Origin: Micromonospora sp. CCTCC AA 2012012 | GTDB taxonomy: Bacteria > Actinomycetota > Actinomycetes > Mycobacteriales > Micromonosporaceae | NCBI RefSeq assembly: GCF_040499845.1 | Contig: NZ_CP159342.1 | Coordinates: 620,001 to 684,000 of the forward strand | Direction of reading: 5' to 3' | DNA length: 64,000 nt | Shown here: piece after piece, positions 19,501 to 31,485 of the stretch | Layout of the letters: the number at the start of each line of letters is the position of its first letter | Position numbering within the stretch: the stretch's first letter is position 1 | Translations under genes and position numbers: made by a program | The notes under the pieces: model-generated | Told to the model about the DNA's origin: nothing | Databases searched by the model: none | The model's input: only the letters and a program-made list of their open reading frames with translations

Positions 19501-21438
19501 GTGGCTGATCCCTCGACCTACCGTCCCGCGCCCGGCACCATCCCCGAGTCACCGGGGGTCTACCGGTTCCGTGACGGCACCGGCCGGGTGATCTACGTCG
19601 GCAAGGCGAAGAACCTGCGCAGCCGGCTCAACTCCTACTTCGCCGACCTGTGGGGGCTGCACCAGCGGACCCAGCAGATGGTCACCACCGCCGAGTCGGT
19701 CGACTGGGTCACCGTCGGCACCGAGGTCGAGGCCCTTCAGCTCGAATACACCTGGATCAAGCAGTACGACCCGCGGTTCAACGTCCGCTACCGCGACGAC
19801 AAGTCGTACCCGTACCTGGCGGTCACCCTCGACGAGGAATACCCGCGGCTCCAGGTGATGCGGGGCGCCAAGCGCAAGGGGGTGCGCTACTTCGGGCCGT
19901 ACTCGCACGCCTGGGCGATCCGCGAGACGCTCGACCTGCTGCTGCGGGTCTTCCCGGCGCGGACCTGCTCCTCCGGGGTGTTCAAGCGGGCCGCCCAGGT
20001 CGGTCGCCCCTGCCTGCTGGGCTACATCGGCAAGTGCTCCGCGCCCTGCGTCGGCACCGTCTCCGCCGCGCGGCACCGCGAGATCGTCGACGACTTCTGC
20101 GACTTCATGGCCGGTCGCACCGACACCATGGTCCGCAAGCTCGAACGGGAGATGATCCAGGCCAGCGAGGAGCTGGAGTTCGAGCGGGCCGCCCGGCTGC
20201 GCGACGACGTCGCGGCGCTGCGCCGGGCGATGGAGAAGCAGACCGTCGTGCTCGGCGACGGCACCGACGCCGACGTGGTCGCGTTCGCCGACGACCCCTT
20301 GGAGGCCGCCGTCCAGGTCTTCCACGTCCGCGACGGGCGCATCCGCGGCCAGCGCGGCTGGGTGGTGGAGAAGACCGAGGAGCTCAGCGCCGGCGACCTG
20401 GTGCACCACTTCTGCACCCAGGTGTACGGCGACGAGCAGGGCGAGGGCGACGTGCCCCGGGAACTGCTCGTCCCCGAACTGCCCGCCGACGCGGAGGCGC
20501 TCACCGACTGGCTCTCGGCCCACCGGGGCAGCCGGGTGTCCCTGCGGGTGCCGCAGCGCGGCGACAAGAAGTCGTTGATGGAGACGGTGGAACGCAACGC
20601 GAAGGACGCCCTCGCCCGCCACAAGCTCAAGCGGGCCGGCGACCTGACCACCCGCAGCAAGGCGCTCGACGAGATCAGCGACGCGCTCGGCATGCGGACG
20701 TCACCCCTGCGCATCGAGTGTTTCGACGTCTCCCAGATCCAGGGCACCGACGTGGTGGCCAGCATGGTCGTCTTCGAGGACGGGCTGCCCCGCAAGAGCG
20801 AATACCGCCGGTTCATCGTCCGGGGCGCCACCGACGACCTCTCCGCCATGCACGAGGTGCTGCGCCGACGCTTCGCCCGCTACCTGGACGCGCGGGCCGA
20901 GAGCGGGGAGATCGGCGAGGAGACCGCCGGCGACCCCGACCGGCCCGGCATCGACCCGACCACCGGGCGGCCGCGCAAGTTCGCGTACCCGCCGCAGCTC
21001 GTCGTGGTCGACGGTGGCGCGCCGCAGGTGGCCGCCGCCGCGCAGGCCCTCGCCGAGCTGGGCATCGACGACGTGGCGCTCTGCGGGCTGGCCAAGCGGC
21101 TGGAGGAGGTCTGGCTCCCCGACGACGAGTTCCCGGTCATCCTGCCCCGCACCTCCGAGGGCCTCTACCTGCTGCAACGGGTACGCGACGAGGCCCACCG
21201 GTTCGCCATCACCTTCCACCGCCAGCGCCGTTCCAAGCGGATGACGGAGTCGGCGCTGGACACCGTCCCCGGCCTGGGCGAGGTACGCCGCAAGGCGCTG
21301 CTGCGGCACTTCGGCTCCCTCAAGCGCCTCTCCGCCGCCACGGTCGAGGAGATCACCGAGGTTCCCGGGGTGGGCAGACGGACCGCCGAGGCCATCCTCG
21401 CCGCCCTCGACGACACCCCCGAGCCCCCCAAGCCCTGA
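19501..21438 (+). CDS. uvrC: Excinuclease ABC subunit UvrC
   Basis: 645 aa. Domains in order: GIY-YIG nuclease (about 15-95; P-G-V-Y-R-F...[14 protein letters not shown]) for the 3' incision; a Cys-containing region; the UVR/UvrB-interacting motif (about 205-240); the RNase H-like nuclease (I-E-C-F-D-V-S...V-V-V-D-G-G) for the 5' incision; and C-terminal tandem HhH (V-P-G-L-G-E-V-R-R...V-P-G-V-G-R-R-T). The GTG at 19501 gives the conserved family N-terminus, so the 50-codon longer frame from 19351 is rejected. In many actinobacteria uvrC is followed directly by rapZ; here a repeat-rich gap, a C39 peptidase and recQ intervene. Confidence 0.97.
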   Translation: MADPSTYRPAPGTIPESPGVYRFRDGTGRVIYVGKAKNLRSRLNSYFADLWGLHQRTQQMVTTAESVDWVTVGTEVEALQLEYTWIKQYDPRFNVRYRDDKSYPYLAVTLDEEYPRLQVMRGAKRKGVRYFGPYSHAWAIRETLDLLLRVFPARTCSSGVFKRAAQVGRPCLLGYIGKCSAPCVGTVSAARHREIVDDFCDFMAGRTDTMVRKLEREMIQASEELEFERAARLRDDVAALRRAMEKQTVVLGDGTDADVVAFADDPLEAAVQVFHVRDGRIRGQRGWVVEKTEELSAGDLVHHFCTQVYGDEQGEGDVPRELLVPELPADAEALTDWLSAHRGSRVSLRVPQRGDKKSLMETVERNAKDALARHKLKRAGDLTTRSKALDEISDALGMRTSPLRIECFDVSQIQGTDVVASMVVFEDGLPRKSEYRRFIVRGATDDLSAMHEVLRRRFARYLDARAESGEIGEETAGDPDRPGIDPTTGRPRKFAYPPQLVVVDGGAPQVAAAAQALAELGIDDVALCGLAKRLEEVWLPDDEFPVILPRTSEGLYLLQRVRDEAHRFAITFHRQRRSKRMTESALDTVPGLGEVRRKALLRHFGSLKRLSAATVEEITEVPGVGRRTAEAILAALDDTPEPPKP

Positions 21439-21484
21439 CCCGGCTGCCACCCGGAGGCCCGGTCCCGTCGCGTCCGCGTCGACC

Positions 21485-21579
21485 GTCCGCCGTCCGCCGT
21501 GCGCCGTGCGCCGTGCGCCGTGCGCCGTGCGCTGTCCGCTGTCCGCTGTGCGCCGTCCGCCGTGCGTCGTCCGCCGTCC
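21485..21579. repeat. Heptanucleotide tandem repeat, about 13.5 copies
   Basis: The consensus unit is GTSCGCC (S = G or C), with one T/C variant position. Thirteen full 7-bp units are followed by a 4-bp remnant. It begins 46 bases after the uvrC stop. Seven is not a multiple of three, so the array would shift any reading frame. Confidence 0.9.
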
Positions 21580-21658
21580 AAGATCGCGCTCAATGGTGGA
21601 TCGAGTGGCATCCGACGCCGCTCGATCCCACTGTTTCCTGGATCGAGCACGCTCTTGG
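21578..21658. repeat. Imperfect palindrome after the heptad array
   Basis: Outer arms of 14 nt match at 12 positions (CCAAGA...TCTTGG) and inner arms GATCGAG/CTCGATC match perfectly. GGATCGAG recurs a second time in the right half. It would fold into a long interrupted hairpin. Confidence 0.6.
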
Positions 21659-21691
21659 CCGTGGGAGGCCGCCCGGGGACGCGGCGCCGTC

Positions 21692-21746
21692 CGGTGGAAC
21701 GTCATGGAGGTTTCCGGGCGTGGGTGACCTACACGGCGTTCCACCG
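21692..21746. repeat. Imperfect palindrome, 21-nt arms
   Basis: Arms 21692-21712 and 21726-21746 pair at 17 of 21 positions, starting with ten perfect pairs (CGGTGGAACG). The loop is 13 nt. Confidence 0.65.
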
Positions 21747-21835
21747 ACCGCTCCGTCTCGCCGCTTCTGGTCGGAGCGCCGCAACCACCCTGCCGCGTCC
21801 TGTCCGCACGTCCGCGCGAGATGTGCCGATCGTCC

Positions 21836-21967
21836 GGTTCCGGGCTCCGGGCTCCGGGCTGGTCGGCGGCTGGTTCCGGGTTCCGGGCAGGTCGGGGGCG
21901 GCTGGGTTCGGGTTCTGGGCCCGTGGGCGGCGGCTGGTTCCGGGTTCCGGGCCGGTCGGCGGCGGCT
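21836..21967. repeat. 32-bp tandem repeat, four copies
   Basis: Copies begin at 21836 (a 36-bp variant), 21872, 21904 and 21936, each starting with GGTTCCGGGTTCCGGG or a close variant and ending with GGCGGCT. Confidence 0.8.
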
Positions 21968-22114
21968 GCGTGGTTGGTGGCGGTTCGTCCCGTGGTCGGG
22001 GCCACCCGACGGGCGGAATCATGCCGGGGGTGGGGTCGTTGAACATGGCAGACCGCGCGGCATCCCGGCCCCCGAGCCGGTGACCGCCGGTCGGAATGAC
22101 CGGCCACCGGCCGT

Positions 22115-22271
22115 CGTTACATCCCCGGGCCGCGAACACCGGGTCCCCACCGGCGAGGCCGTGGGAATGAGTCCCCGCCGCCGGTCGTTACATCCCCGGA
22201 CCGCGAACACCGGGTCCCCACCGGCGAGGCCGGGGGAATGACTCCCCGCCGCCGGTCGTTACATCCCCGGG
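22115..22271. repeat. 71-bp direct tandem repeat upstream of the C39 peptidase
   Basis: Two full copies (22115-22185 and 22186-22256) with few differences, plus a partial third copy from 22257. A degenerate fragment precedes it from about 22082. Each unit begins CGTTACATCCCCGG and contains CCGCGAACACCGGGTCCCCA. Confidence 0.88.
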
Positions 22272-22326
22272 CCGCCGAGCAGGTCGACCACGACCGCCGG
22301 ACACCCCGAAGACTTCCCCCCTTTTT

Positions 22327-22371
22327 CGCGGCACCCCGCGCACCCCCCGGTGCGTCGGCGTGTGTGCCGCG
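22327..22371 (+). promoter_or_regulatory. Structured leader upstream of the C39 peptidase
   Basis: An outer 8-bp stem (22327-22334 with 22364-22371) encloses a 6-bp hairpin with a CCCC loop. A T-run precedes it. It ends 29 bases before the ATG, so in the mRNA it could affect translation or stability. Confidence 0.4.
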
Positions 22372-22400
22372 CACCCCCGAATGGAAGGCGTGATCTGATC

Positions 22401-23057
22401 ATGGCTACCACTCTGCTGCGCAAGACCGTCCTGACCGCTGCCGGTATCGCCGCCACCGCCGGTGGCATCGCCGGCCCCGCCATCGCCGCCCAGGCCGCGC
22501 CGGCCGAGAAGGCCGCCTCGTCGGTCACCACCGACCGCCGTCACGGCGGCGGCGAGCGGGAGCTGAACGTGCGCTACGAGGCGCAGCCCAACTTCTACTA
22601 CTGCGGCCCCGCCGCGACCCGCAACGCCCTGAGCGTCCTCGGCAAGAACATCGACGTCGACGCCATGGCCAAGGAGATGGGCACCACCGAGGCGGGCACC
22701 AACTCCATCAACGACATCACCCCGGTGCTCAACAAGGAGACCGGCAAGCACTACCGGTCCGTCGAGATCCGGGACAGCAAGGCCGACGACAAGCAGACCG
22801 AGACCCTGCGCGCCGACATCGTGCGTACCGTCGACGACGGTCGGGCCGTGGTGGCCAACATCGCCGGCACCGCCACCGACACCGACGGTGTCACCCACTC
22901 CTTCGAGGGCGGGCACTACATCAGCGTCGTCGGGTACCGCGACGGTGGGAAGACCGTCACGATCGCCGACTCCGCCAACCCGGACACCGCCGCCTACCGG
23001 ATCAGCGTGGACAACCTCGCCGACTGGATCGCCACCCGCGGCTACACCGCCTCCTGA
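22401..23057 (+). CDS. Secreted C39-like cysteine peptidase
   Basis: 218 aa. The signal peptide (residues 1-35, ending A-Q-A-A-P) indicates Sec export. The mature part is a C39_2 papain-like domain: catalytic Cys in Y-Y-C-G-P-A-A-T-R (about 66), His in G-G-H-Y-I-S-V-V-G-Y (about 172), and Asp in I-A-D-S-A-N-P (about 192). Unlike bacteriocin-exporting C39 proteins there is no transporter domain. Relatives are secreted peptidases of unknown substrate. The ATG with GGAAGG upstream is chosen over a 17-codon longer frame. The gene sits alone between uvrC and recQ behind a repeat-dense region, so it is probably a local insertion into the uvrC-rapZ neighbourhood. Confidence 0.87.
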   Translation: MATTLLRKTVLTAAGIAATAGGIAGPAIAAQAAPAEKAASSVTTDRRHGGGERELNVRYEAQPNFYYCGPAATRNALSVLGKNIDVDAMAKEMGTTEAGTNSINDITPVLNKETGKHYRSVEIRDSKADDKQTETLRADIVRTVDDGRAVVANIAGTATDTDGVTHSFEGGHYISVVGYRDGGKTVTIADSANPDTAAYRISVDNLADWIATRGYTAS

Positions 23058-23071
23058 CCGGCAACAACCGA

Positions 23072-23102
23072 AAGGGCCGTCCCCACCACGGGGACGGCCC
23101 TT
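23072..23102. terminator. Bidirectional terminator between C39 gene and recQ
   Basis: Perfect 13-bp stem with a 5-nt loop, A/T-flanked on both sides, between convergent stop codons. Confidence 0.9.
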
Positions 23103-23109
23103 GTCGTCG

Positions 23110-24972
23110 TCAGGCGTCGGTGGTGAGGACGGCGAGGATCTGCTCGCCGTACTTGGCGAGCTTGTTCTCGCCGACACCGCTGATCCGGGACAGCTCGGCC
23201 AGCGAGGTCGGGGCGTCGGTGGCGATCTGCCGGAGCGTGGCGTCGTGGAAGATCACATACGCGGGGACGCCCTGTTCCTTGGCGGTGGCCGCCCGCCAGG
23301 CGCGCAGCCGTTCGAAGAGCGACCCGGCGGCCGGGTCCAGTTCGGCGACCACCGTGGCCGCGCCGCGGGGCTTGGCCGAGCGGCTCGACGGCGCCTTCTC
23401 CGGCTCGCGCCGGAGGGTCACCGTGCGGCGGCGACCCAGCACCTCGGCGCTCGCCTCGGTGAGCGCCAGGGTGCCGTAGTCGCCCTCGACCGCGAGCAGC
23501 CCCTCCGCCAGCAACTGCCGGACCACGCCCCGCCACTCCGCCTCGCGCAGGTCGGTGCCGATGCCGAAGGTGGAGAGCTGGTCGTGGCCGTACTGAGTGA
23601 TCTTGTCGGTCTGCTTGCCGAGCAGGATGTCCACGCAGTGGCCCGCGCCGAAGCGCTGGTTGCGCTCGCGGTCGAGGCGGAAGACGGTGGAGAGGAGCTT
23701 CTGCGCGGCGACGGTGCCGTCCCAGGACTCCGGCGGGCTCAGGCAGGTGTCGCAGTTGCCGCAGGCCGTCGTGGTCGTCTCGCCGAAGTATTCGAGCAGC
23801 TGCACCCGCCGGCAGCGGACCGTCTCGCAGAGGGCCAGCATCGCGTCCAGGTGGGCGGCCAGGTTGCGCCGGTGGGCCAGGTCGCCCTCCGACGTCTCGA
23901 TCATCTTGCGCTGCTGCACCACGTCCTGGAGCCCGTACGCCAGCCAGGCGGTCGACGGCAGGCCGTCCCGGCCGGCGCGGCCGGTCTCCTGGTAGTAGCC
24001 CTCGACCGACTTCGGTAGGTCGAGGTGGGCGACGAAGCGCACGTCTGGCTTGTCGATGCCCATCCCGAACGCGATGGTGGCCACCATGACCAGCCCGTCC
24101 TCGCGCAGGAAGCGCTGCTGGTTGGCGGCGCGGGTCGCCGCGTCCAGGCCGGCGTGGTAGGGCAGCGCGGCGATGCCGTTCTGCACCAGGAACTCGGCGG
24201 TCTTGTCCACCGAGGCGCGGGAGAGGCAGTAGACGATGCCGGCGTCGCCCGGATGCTCGTCGCGCAGCAGGCTCAGCAGCTGCTTGCGCGGCTCCCGCTT
24301 GGGCACGATCCGGTATTGAATGTTGGGCCGGTCGAAGCTGGCCACGAAGTGCCGGGCGTCGGTGAGGTTGAGCCGGGTCGCGATCTCCGACCGGGTGGCG
24401 CTGGTCGCGGTGGCGGTCAGCGCGATCCGCGGCACCCCCGGCCAGCGTTCGTGCAGCATCGACAGGTTGAGGTAGTCGGGGCGGAAGTCGTGCCCCCACT
24501 GCGACACGCAGTGCGCCTCGTCGATCGCGAAGAGCGCGATGCGGCCGCGTTCCAGCAGCTGGAGGGTCGACCGCACGGCCAGCCCCTCTGGGGCCAGGTA
24601 GAGCAGGTCCAGCTCGCCGGCGACGTACGCCGCCTCGACCCGCCGGCGCTCGGCCAGGTCCTGCGTCGAGTTGAGGAAGCCGGCGCGGACGCCGACCGCG
24701 GTGAGCGCGTCGACCTGGTCCTGCATGAGCGCGATCAGCGGCGACACGACCACCGCGACACCCGGCCGGACCAGGGCGGGGATCTGGTAGCAGAGCGACT
24801 TGCCGCCACCGGTCGGCATCAGCACCAGCGCGTCGCCGCCGGCCACCACGTGCTCCACCACCTCGTGCTGGAAGCCGCGGAAGGCGTCGTAGCCGAACAC
24901 CCGCCGGAGCACCCCGGCGGCGTCCTCGGCCCGCGGGTCGGTGGCGGTGACCAGCTCGGTGGGGGAGACCAT
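23110..24972 (-). CDS. recQ: ATP-dependent DNA helicase RecQ
   Basis: 620 aa. Superfamily 2 helicase: aromatic/Q region F-R-G-F-Q, Walker [24 protein letters not shown], motif [12 protein letters not shown]. The RecQ-Ct zinc site is C-R-R...C-G-N-C-D-T-C (about 385-415), then the winged helix and a C-terminal HRDC domain (about 535-615). It unwinds DNA 3'-to-5' in recombination and replication-fork repair. A -10 box lies six bases before the ATG (leaderless). It is divergent from rapZ with a strong palindrome between. Confidence 0.97.
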   Translation of the reverse strand: MVSPTELVTATDPRAEDAAGVLRRVFGYDAFRGFQHEVVEHVVAGGDALVLMPTGGGKSLCYQIPALVRPGVAVVVSPLIALMQDQVDALTAVGVRAGFLNSTQDLAERRRVEAAYVAGELDLLYLAPEGLAVRSTLQLLERGRIALFAIDEAHCVSQWGHDFRPDYLNLSMLHERWPGVPRIALTATATSATRSEIATRLNLTDARHFVASFDRPNIQYRIVPKREPRKQLLSLLRDEHPGDAGIVYCLSRASVDKTAEFLVQNGIAALPYHAGLDAATRAANQQRFLREDGLVMVATIAFGMGIDKPDVRFVAHLDLPKSVEGYYQETGRAGRDGLPSTAWLAYGLQDVVQQRKMIETSEGDLAHRRNLAAHLDAMLALCETVRCRRVQLLEYFGETTTTACGNCDTCLSPPESWDGTVAAQKLLSTVFRLDRERNQRFGAGHCVDILLGKQTDKITQYGHDQLSTFGIGTDLREAEWRGVVRQLLAEGLLAVEGDYGTLALTEASAEVLGRRRTVTLRREPEKAPSSRSAKPRGAATVVAELDPAAGSLFERLRAWRAATAKEQGVPAYVIFHDATLRQIATDAPTSLAELSRISGVGENKLAKYGEQILAVLTTDA

Positions 24973-24978
24973 TCGCGC

Positions 24979-24984
24979 AGTCTA
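24979..24984 (-). promoter_or_regulatory. -10 box (TAGACT) of a leaderless promoter for recQ
   Basis: On the minus strand, TAGACT ends 6 nt before the recQ ATG. Confidence 0.55.
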
Positions 24985-25041
24985 CGAGCGTCCCCCGACA
25001 CCCCGTCCCGCCCCGCGCCGCCGTGGCGGTGACCGGCGGGA

Positions 25042-25064
25042 ACCGGACAACCGGTTGTTCCGGT
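25042..25064. promoter_or_regulatory. Near-perfect 23-bp palindrome in the recQ/rapZ divergent region
   Basis: ACCGGACAACCGG then TTGTTCCGGT; the sequence equals its reverse complement except for one base offset, and the central 10 bp (CAACCGGTTG) are perfect. Position between divergent genes suggests an operator. Confidence 0.5.
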
Positions 25065-25101
25065 CGTCACCCCGTGGAATCCCGGGCGGGGTCCCAGCCG
25101 T

Positions 25102-25107
25102 TAGAGT
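25102..25107 (+). promoter_or_regulatory. Candidate -10 box (TAGAGT) for the rapZ-yvcK-whiA operon
   Basis: TAGAGT lies 56 bases before the rapZ GTG. No convincing -35 box is visible. Confidence 0.4.
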
Positions 25108-25163
25108 CGCTGATTGACCACGCGCGGCCGACCGGCCGCGGCGCCACGGCCAGGGGGTAACGG

Positions 25164-26099
25164 GTGAGCGAGGCGCGGACGACGGCGGACCTGGTGCCGA
25201 CGGGGACGGCGGTGCCGGCGGTGGCCGGGCAGCCGGCGGAGGAGACCAGCCTGGTGGTGGTCACCGGCCTCTCCGGCGGCGGCCGCAGCACGGTGGCCCG
25301 GGCGCTGGAGAACGTCGGCTACTACGTGGTCGACAACCTGCCCCAGGCGTTGCTGCTGGACATGGCCGAGCTGGCCTCCAAGGCCGGCGGCGCGGCCCGG
25401 CGTACGGCGATGGTGCTGGACGTCCGGTCGCGGGCCTTCTCCACCGACCTGGCCGGCGCGATCCGGGAGCTGAAGGAGCGCGGCTTCTCGCCCCGGGTGG
25501 TCTTCGTCGACGCCGACGACGAGGTGCTGATCCGCCGCTTCGAGAGCGTGCGCCGCTCGCACCCGTTGCAGGGCGAGGGGCGGCTCGCCGACGGCATCGC
25601 CAACGAGCGGGCGCTGCTGGAGGAGGCCCGCGACCAGGCCGACGTGATCATCGACACCAGCCACCTGAACGTCAACCAGCTGCGCCGCCGGGTCGAGGAG
25701 CTCTTCGGCGGCGAGGACGCCCGTCAGCTGCGGGTCACCGTGCTCTCCTTCGGCTTCAAGTACGGCCTGCCGCCGGACGCCGACTTCGTGCTCGACGCCC
25801 GGTTCCTGCCCAACCCGTACTGGGTGCCGGAGCTGCGGGAGCACACCGGGCGGGAGGAGGCGGTCAGCTCGTACGTGCTCGGGCAGGAGGGCGCGGACGC
25901 CTTCGTCTCCGCGTACGCGGACCTGGTCAACGCCACCACCGCCGGCTTCGAGCGGGAGGGCAAGCGCTACCTGACCGTGGCGGTCGGCTGCACCGGCGGC
26001 AAGCACCGCAGCGTCGCCATCGCCGAGGAGCTCTCCGGTCGGCTGCGCCAGTCCGGTCTCTCGGCCAACGCGCAGCACCGGGACCTGGGGCGGGAATGA
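25164..26099 (+). CDS. rapZ: RNase adapter RapZ (YvcJ-type nucleotide-binding protein)
   Basis: 311 aa. Walker A variant G-L-S-G-G-G-R-S-T-V (about 34-43), a conserved V-V-D-N-L-P after it, and the C-terminal ligand-binding signature G-C-T-G-G-K-H-R-S-V (about 276-285). In E. coli RapZ binds glucosamine-6-phosphate and steers small-RNA decay; in Gram-positives it hydrolyses nucleotides with an unsettled role. The N-terminus is about 25 residues longer than in E. coli. AGGGGG precedes the GTG start. Its stop overlaps yvcK (ATGA), so rapZ-yvcK-whiA is an operon conserved across Gram-positive bacteria. Confidence 0.95.
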   Translation: MSEARTTADLVPTGTAVPAVAGQPAEETSLVVVTGLSGGGRSTVARALENVGYYVVDNLPQALLLDMAELASKAGGAARRTAMVLDVRSRAFSTDLAGAIRELKERGFSPRVVFVDADDEVLIRRFESVRRSHPLQGEGRLADGIANERALLEEARDQADVIIDTSHLNVNQLRRRVEELFGGEDARQLRVTVLSFGFKYGLPPDADFVLDARFLPNPYWVPELREHTGREEAVSSYVLGQEGADAFVSAYADLVNATTAGFEREGKRYLTVAVGCTGGKHRSVAIAEELSGRLRQSGLSANAQHRDLGRE

Positions 26100-27076
26100 C
26101 CCGTACGAAGGTCGTCGCCTTCGGTGGCGGGCACGGGCTCTCGGCGTCCCTGCGGGCGCTGCGGCACTGCGTACCCGAACTCGACCTGGACATCACCGCG
26201 GTGGTCACCGTCGGCGACGACGGCGGCTCCAGCGGCCGGTTGCGCGCCGAGCGGGGCGGCCTGCCCCCGGGTGACCTGCGGCAGGCCCTGGTCGCGCTGG
26301 CCGGTGACCACCCGGCCACCCGGCGCAGCGCCGACCTCTTCCAGCACCGCTACGCCGCCGTCGGCGGCCCCGGCGCGGTCGCGGGGGACGGGCTGGCCGG
26401 GCACGCCGTCGGCAACCTGGTGCTGTGCGGCCTGATGGAGCAGCTCGGCGACCCGGTGGCCGCCCTCGACCACGCCGGCGCGATGCTCGGCGCGGTGGGC
26501 CGGGTGCTGCCGATGTCCCGGCAGCCCGTCGGGATCGAGGCCCGGGTCCGTGGCGCGGCCCCGGACCGCCCCGACGAGATCCGCACCGTACGCGGCCAGC
26601 ACCAGGTGGCGGTGACCACCGGGCAGGTCGAGTCACTGCTGCTCACGCCCGCCGCCCCGGCCGCCTGTGCCGAGGCGGTCGCGGCGATCGGCGCGGCGGA
26701 CTGGTTGATCTTCGGGCCGGGCAGCTGGTACACCAGCGTGCTGCCGCACCTGTTGGTGCCGGGGCTGGCCCACGCGATCGTCGCCAGCCCGGCCCGACGG
26801 CTGGTGACCCTCAACCTGGTGGCCGAGAAGGAGACCCGGGGGCTGTCCCTGGCCGACCATCTGGCCACCCTGCGCCGCTATCTGCCCGAGCTGAAGCTGG
26901 ACATGGTGCTGGCGGACTGCACGGCGGTGGGTGACCCCGAGGCGGTCGAACGTGCGGCAGAATCGCTGGGTGCCCGGCTGGTCCTCGCTCCCGTCGCCGT
27001 CCTCGACGGCACACCCCGTCATGATCCGGCTGCCCTGGGCGCCGCGCTGGTGCCTGTCCTGGGCGCCGATCGTTAA
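26096..27076 (+). CDS. yvcK: YvcK/CofD-like protein (gluconeogenesis factor)
   Basis: 326 aa CofD-superfamily protein. N-terminal V-V-A-F-G-G-G-H-G-L is the nucleotide-binding loop, followed by V-T-V-G-D-D-G-G-S-S-G-R-L-R, the most conserved YvcK/CofD motif. Later, F-G-P-G-S-W-Y-T-S-V-L-P-H-L matches the substrate-site segment. YvcK binds UDP-GlcNAc and is needed for growth on gluconeogenic carbon and for wall homeostasis; the mycobacterial homologue CuvA localises to growing poles. The start overlaps the rapZ stop. The rapZ-yvcK-whiA order is conserved. Confidence 0.94.
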   Translation: MTRTKVVAFGGGHGLSASLRALRHCVPELDLDITAVVTVGDDGGSSGRLRAERGGLPPGDLRQALVALAGDHPATRRSADLFQHRYAAVGGPGAVAGDGLAGHAVGNLVLCGLMEQLGDPVAALDHAGAMLGAVGRVLPMSRQPVGIEARVRGAAPDRPDEIRTVRGQHQVAVTTGQVESLLLTPAAPAACAEAVAAIGAADWLIFGPGSWYTSVLPHLLVPGLAHAIVASPARRLVTLNLVAEKETRGLSLADHLATLRRYLPELKLDMVLADCTAVGDPEAVERAAESLGARLVLAPVAVLDGTPRHDPAALGAALVPVLGADR

Positions 27077-27130
27077 GCACGTACGTAATCACCGGCGACA
27101 CGCCGGTACCGGTCCGTGGAGGGGCGCACT

Positions 27131-28111
27131 ATGGCGATGACGGCTGCGGTCAAGGACGAGCTGAGTCGGGTCGACGTGCCCAAGCCCTGCTGCCGGCGGG
27201 CGGAGATGGCCGCCCTGCTGCGCTTCGCCGGTGGGCTGCACATCGTGTCGGGTCGCGTGGTGGTCGAGGCCGAGCTGGACACCGGCGCGGTGGCCCGGCG
27301 GCTGCGGCGGGAGATCGCCGAGGTCTACGGCTACCCGAGCGAGATCCACGTGCTCGCCTCCGGCGGGCTGCGCAAGGGCAGCCACTTCATCGTCCGGGTG
27401 GTCAAGGACGGCGAGGCGCTGGCCCGCCAGACCGGGCTGCTCGACGTGCGGGGTCGTCCGGTGCGGGGCCTGCCGCCGCACGTGGTCGCCGCGAACGTCT
27501 GCTGCGCGGTCTCCGCGTGGCGGGGCGCGTTCATGGCCCACGGCTCGCTGACCGAGCCGGGCCGTTCCAGCGCGCTGGAGATCACCTGCCCCGGCCCGGA
27601 GTCGGCCCTCGCGCTGGTCGGCGCGGCCCGCCGGATCGGCATCGTGGCGAAGAACCGCGAGGTCCGCCAGGTCGACCGGGTGGTGGTCAAGGACGGCGAC
27701 GCGATCGCCGCGCTGCTCACCCGGATCGGCGCCCACTCCAGCGTGCTGGCCTGGGAGGAGCGCCGGGTCCGCCGCGAGGTGCGGGCCACCGCGAACCGGC
27801 TGGCCAACTTCGACGACGCCAACCTGCGCCGGTCTGCCCGCGCGGCGGTCGCCGCGGCGGCCCGGGTCACCCGCGCGCTGGAGATCCTCGCCGAGGACGC
27901 GCCCAACCACCTGACCTCGGCCGGCCGGCTGCGGCTGGAGCACCGGCAGGCCTCGCTGGAGGAGCTCGGCGCGCTGGCCGACCCGCCGTTGACCAAGGAC
28001 GCCATCGCCGGCCGGATCCGCCGGCTGCTGGCGCTCGCCGACAAGCGGGCCCGCGACCTGGGCATCCCGGATACGGAAGCGGCCGTCACGCCCGACATGC
28101 TCGTGGTCTGA
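27131..28111 (+). CDS. whiA: Sporulation/cell-division transcription factor WhiA
   Basis: 326 aa. The N-terminal LAGLIDADG-like domain without nuclease activity (about 1-215; K-D-E-L-S-R...C-C-R-R-A-E near the start) is followed by a C-terminal helix-turn-helix (about 220-310; A-N-F-D-D-A-N...L-R-L-E-H-R...L-E-E-L-G). In Streptomyces WhiA works with WhiB to activate ftsZ, ftsK and other sporulation septation genes, and it is present even in non-sporulating Gram-positives. ATG 27131 is chosen because it gives the family start M-A-M-T-A-A-V-K and a GTGGAGGGG ribosome binding site lies 6-15 bases upstream. Confidence 0.96.
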   Translation: MAMTAAVKDELSRVDVPKPCCRRAEMAALLRFAGGLHIVSGRVVVEAELDTGAVARRLRREIAEVYGYPSEIHVLASGGLRKGSHFIVRVVKDGEALARQTGLLDVRGRPVRGLPPHVVAANVCCAVSAWRGAFMAHGSLTEPGRSSALEITCPGPESALALVGAARRIGIVAKNREVRQVDRVVVKDGDAIAALLTRIGAHSSVLAWEERRVRREVRATANRLANFDDANLRRSARAAVAAAARVTRALEILAEDAPNHLTSAGRLRLEHRQASLEELGALADPPLTKDAIAGRIRRLLALADKRARDLGIPDTEAAVTPDMLVV

Positions 28112-30598
<2,487 letters not shown>

Positions 30599-30599
<1 letters not shown>

Positions 30600-31390
30600 T
30601 GGCGGGCTTCACCCGCCGGCCGCTGATGGCCGGCAACTGGAAGATGAACCTGAACCACCTCGAGGCGAACCTGCTGCTGCAGAAGTTGGCGGCGAGCCTC
30701 ACCGAGAAGCACCTCACCGACGTCGAGACGGTGGTCCTGCCGCCTTTCACCGACCTGCGTACCGTGCAGACCGCGGTGGACGGCGACAAGCTGCTGATCG
30801 GCTACGGCGGGCAGGACCTGTCGCCGTACCAGTCGGGGGCGTACACCGGGGACATCTCCGGTGCGATGCTGGCCAAGCTGGGCTGCACGTACGTGGTGGT
30901 CGGGCACTCCGAGCGGCGGCAGTACCACTACGAGGACGACGCGATCGTCAACGCCAAGGTGGCCGCCGCGCTGGCCAACGGGCTCACCCCGATCCTCTGC
31001 ATCGGCGAGGGGCTGGAGATCCGGGAGCAGCTGCGGCACGTGCCGCACTGCTGCGACCAGCTCGACGGGGCCCTGAAGGGGCTCACCCCCGAGCAGGTCA
31101 CCAAGGTCGTCGTGGCGTACGAGCCGGTCTGGGCGATCGGCACCGGCAAGACGGCCACTCCGGAGGACGCCCAGGAGGTGTGCGGGGAGGTCCGCAAGCG
31201 GCTGGTCGAGACCTACGGCCAGGGCACGGCGGACCAGGTCCGGATCCTCTACGGCGGTTCGGTCAAGTCCTCGAACGTCGCCTCGATCATGGCTCAGCCG
31301 GACGTGGACGGGGCGCTGGTCGGGGGTGCGAGCCTGGACGCCGAGGAGTTCGCGAAGATCTGCCGGTTCCCGGAGCACATCGCCCGCTGA
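30599..31390 (+). CDS. tpiA: Triose-phosphate isomerase
   Basis: 263 aa TIM barrel. Catalytic Lys is in G-N-W-K-M-N (about 15), His in V-V-G-H-S-E-R-R (about 103), Glu in [12 protein letters not shown] (about 178), and the phosphate loop is Y-G-G-S-V-K. It interconverts dihydroxyacetone phosphate and glyceraldehyde-3-phosphate. The ATG overlaps the pgk stop (TGATG). secG follows in the same direction after 95 bases. Confidence 0.97.
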
Positions 31391-31485
31391 TCGCTCGCTA
31401 TCCTTGACCCTGCCCGTCCGCAGGCCGGTGCCGCGTGCCCGACCAGCCCGGGCAGATGATCGCTACGAGAGGACTGACCGCAACC

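Larger units (their letters stand above)
21439..22400. other. Gene-free, repeat-dense intergenic segment (962 bp)
   Basis: No frame here has coding character; long frames exist only because of GC bias. It contains a 7-bp tandem array, two imperfect palindromes, four copies of a 32-bp unit, a 71-bp direct repeat and a structured leader, each listed separately. Confidence 0.8.

Noticed and set aside
21485..21727. Coding sequence through the heptad repeats
   Set aside because: Frames exist only because stop codons are rare; a 7-bp unit cannot keep one peptide repeat and no initiation signal is present.
22082..22271. Possible CRISPR-like array
   Set aside because: The 71-bp units are contiguous direct repeats without unique spacers, there are only two full copies, and no cas genes are near.
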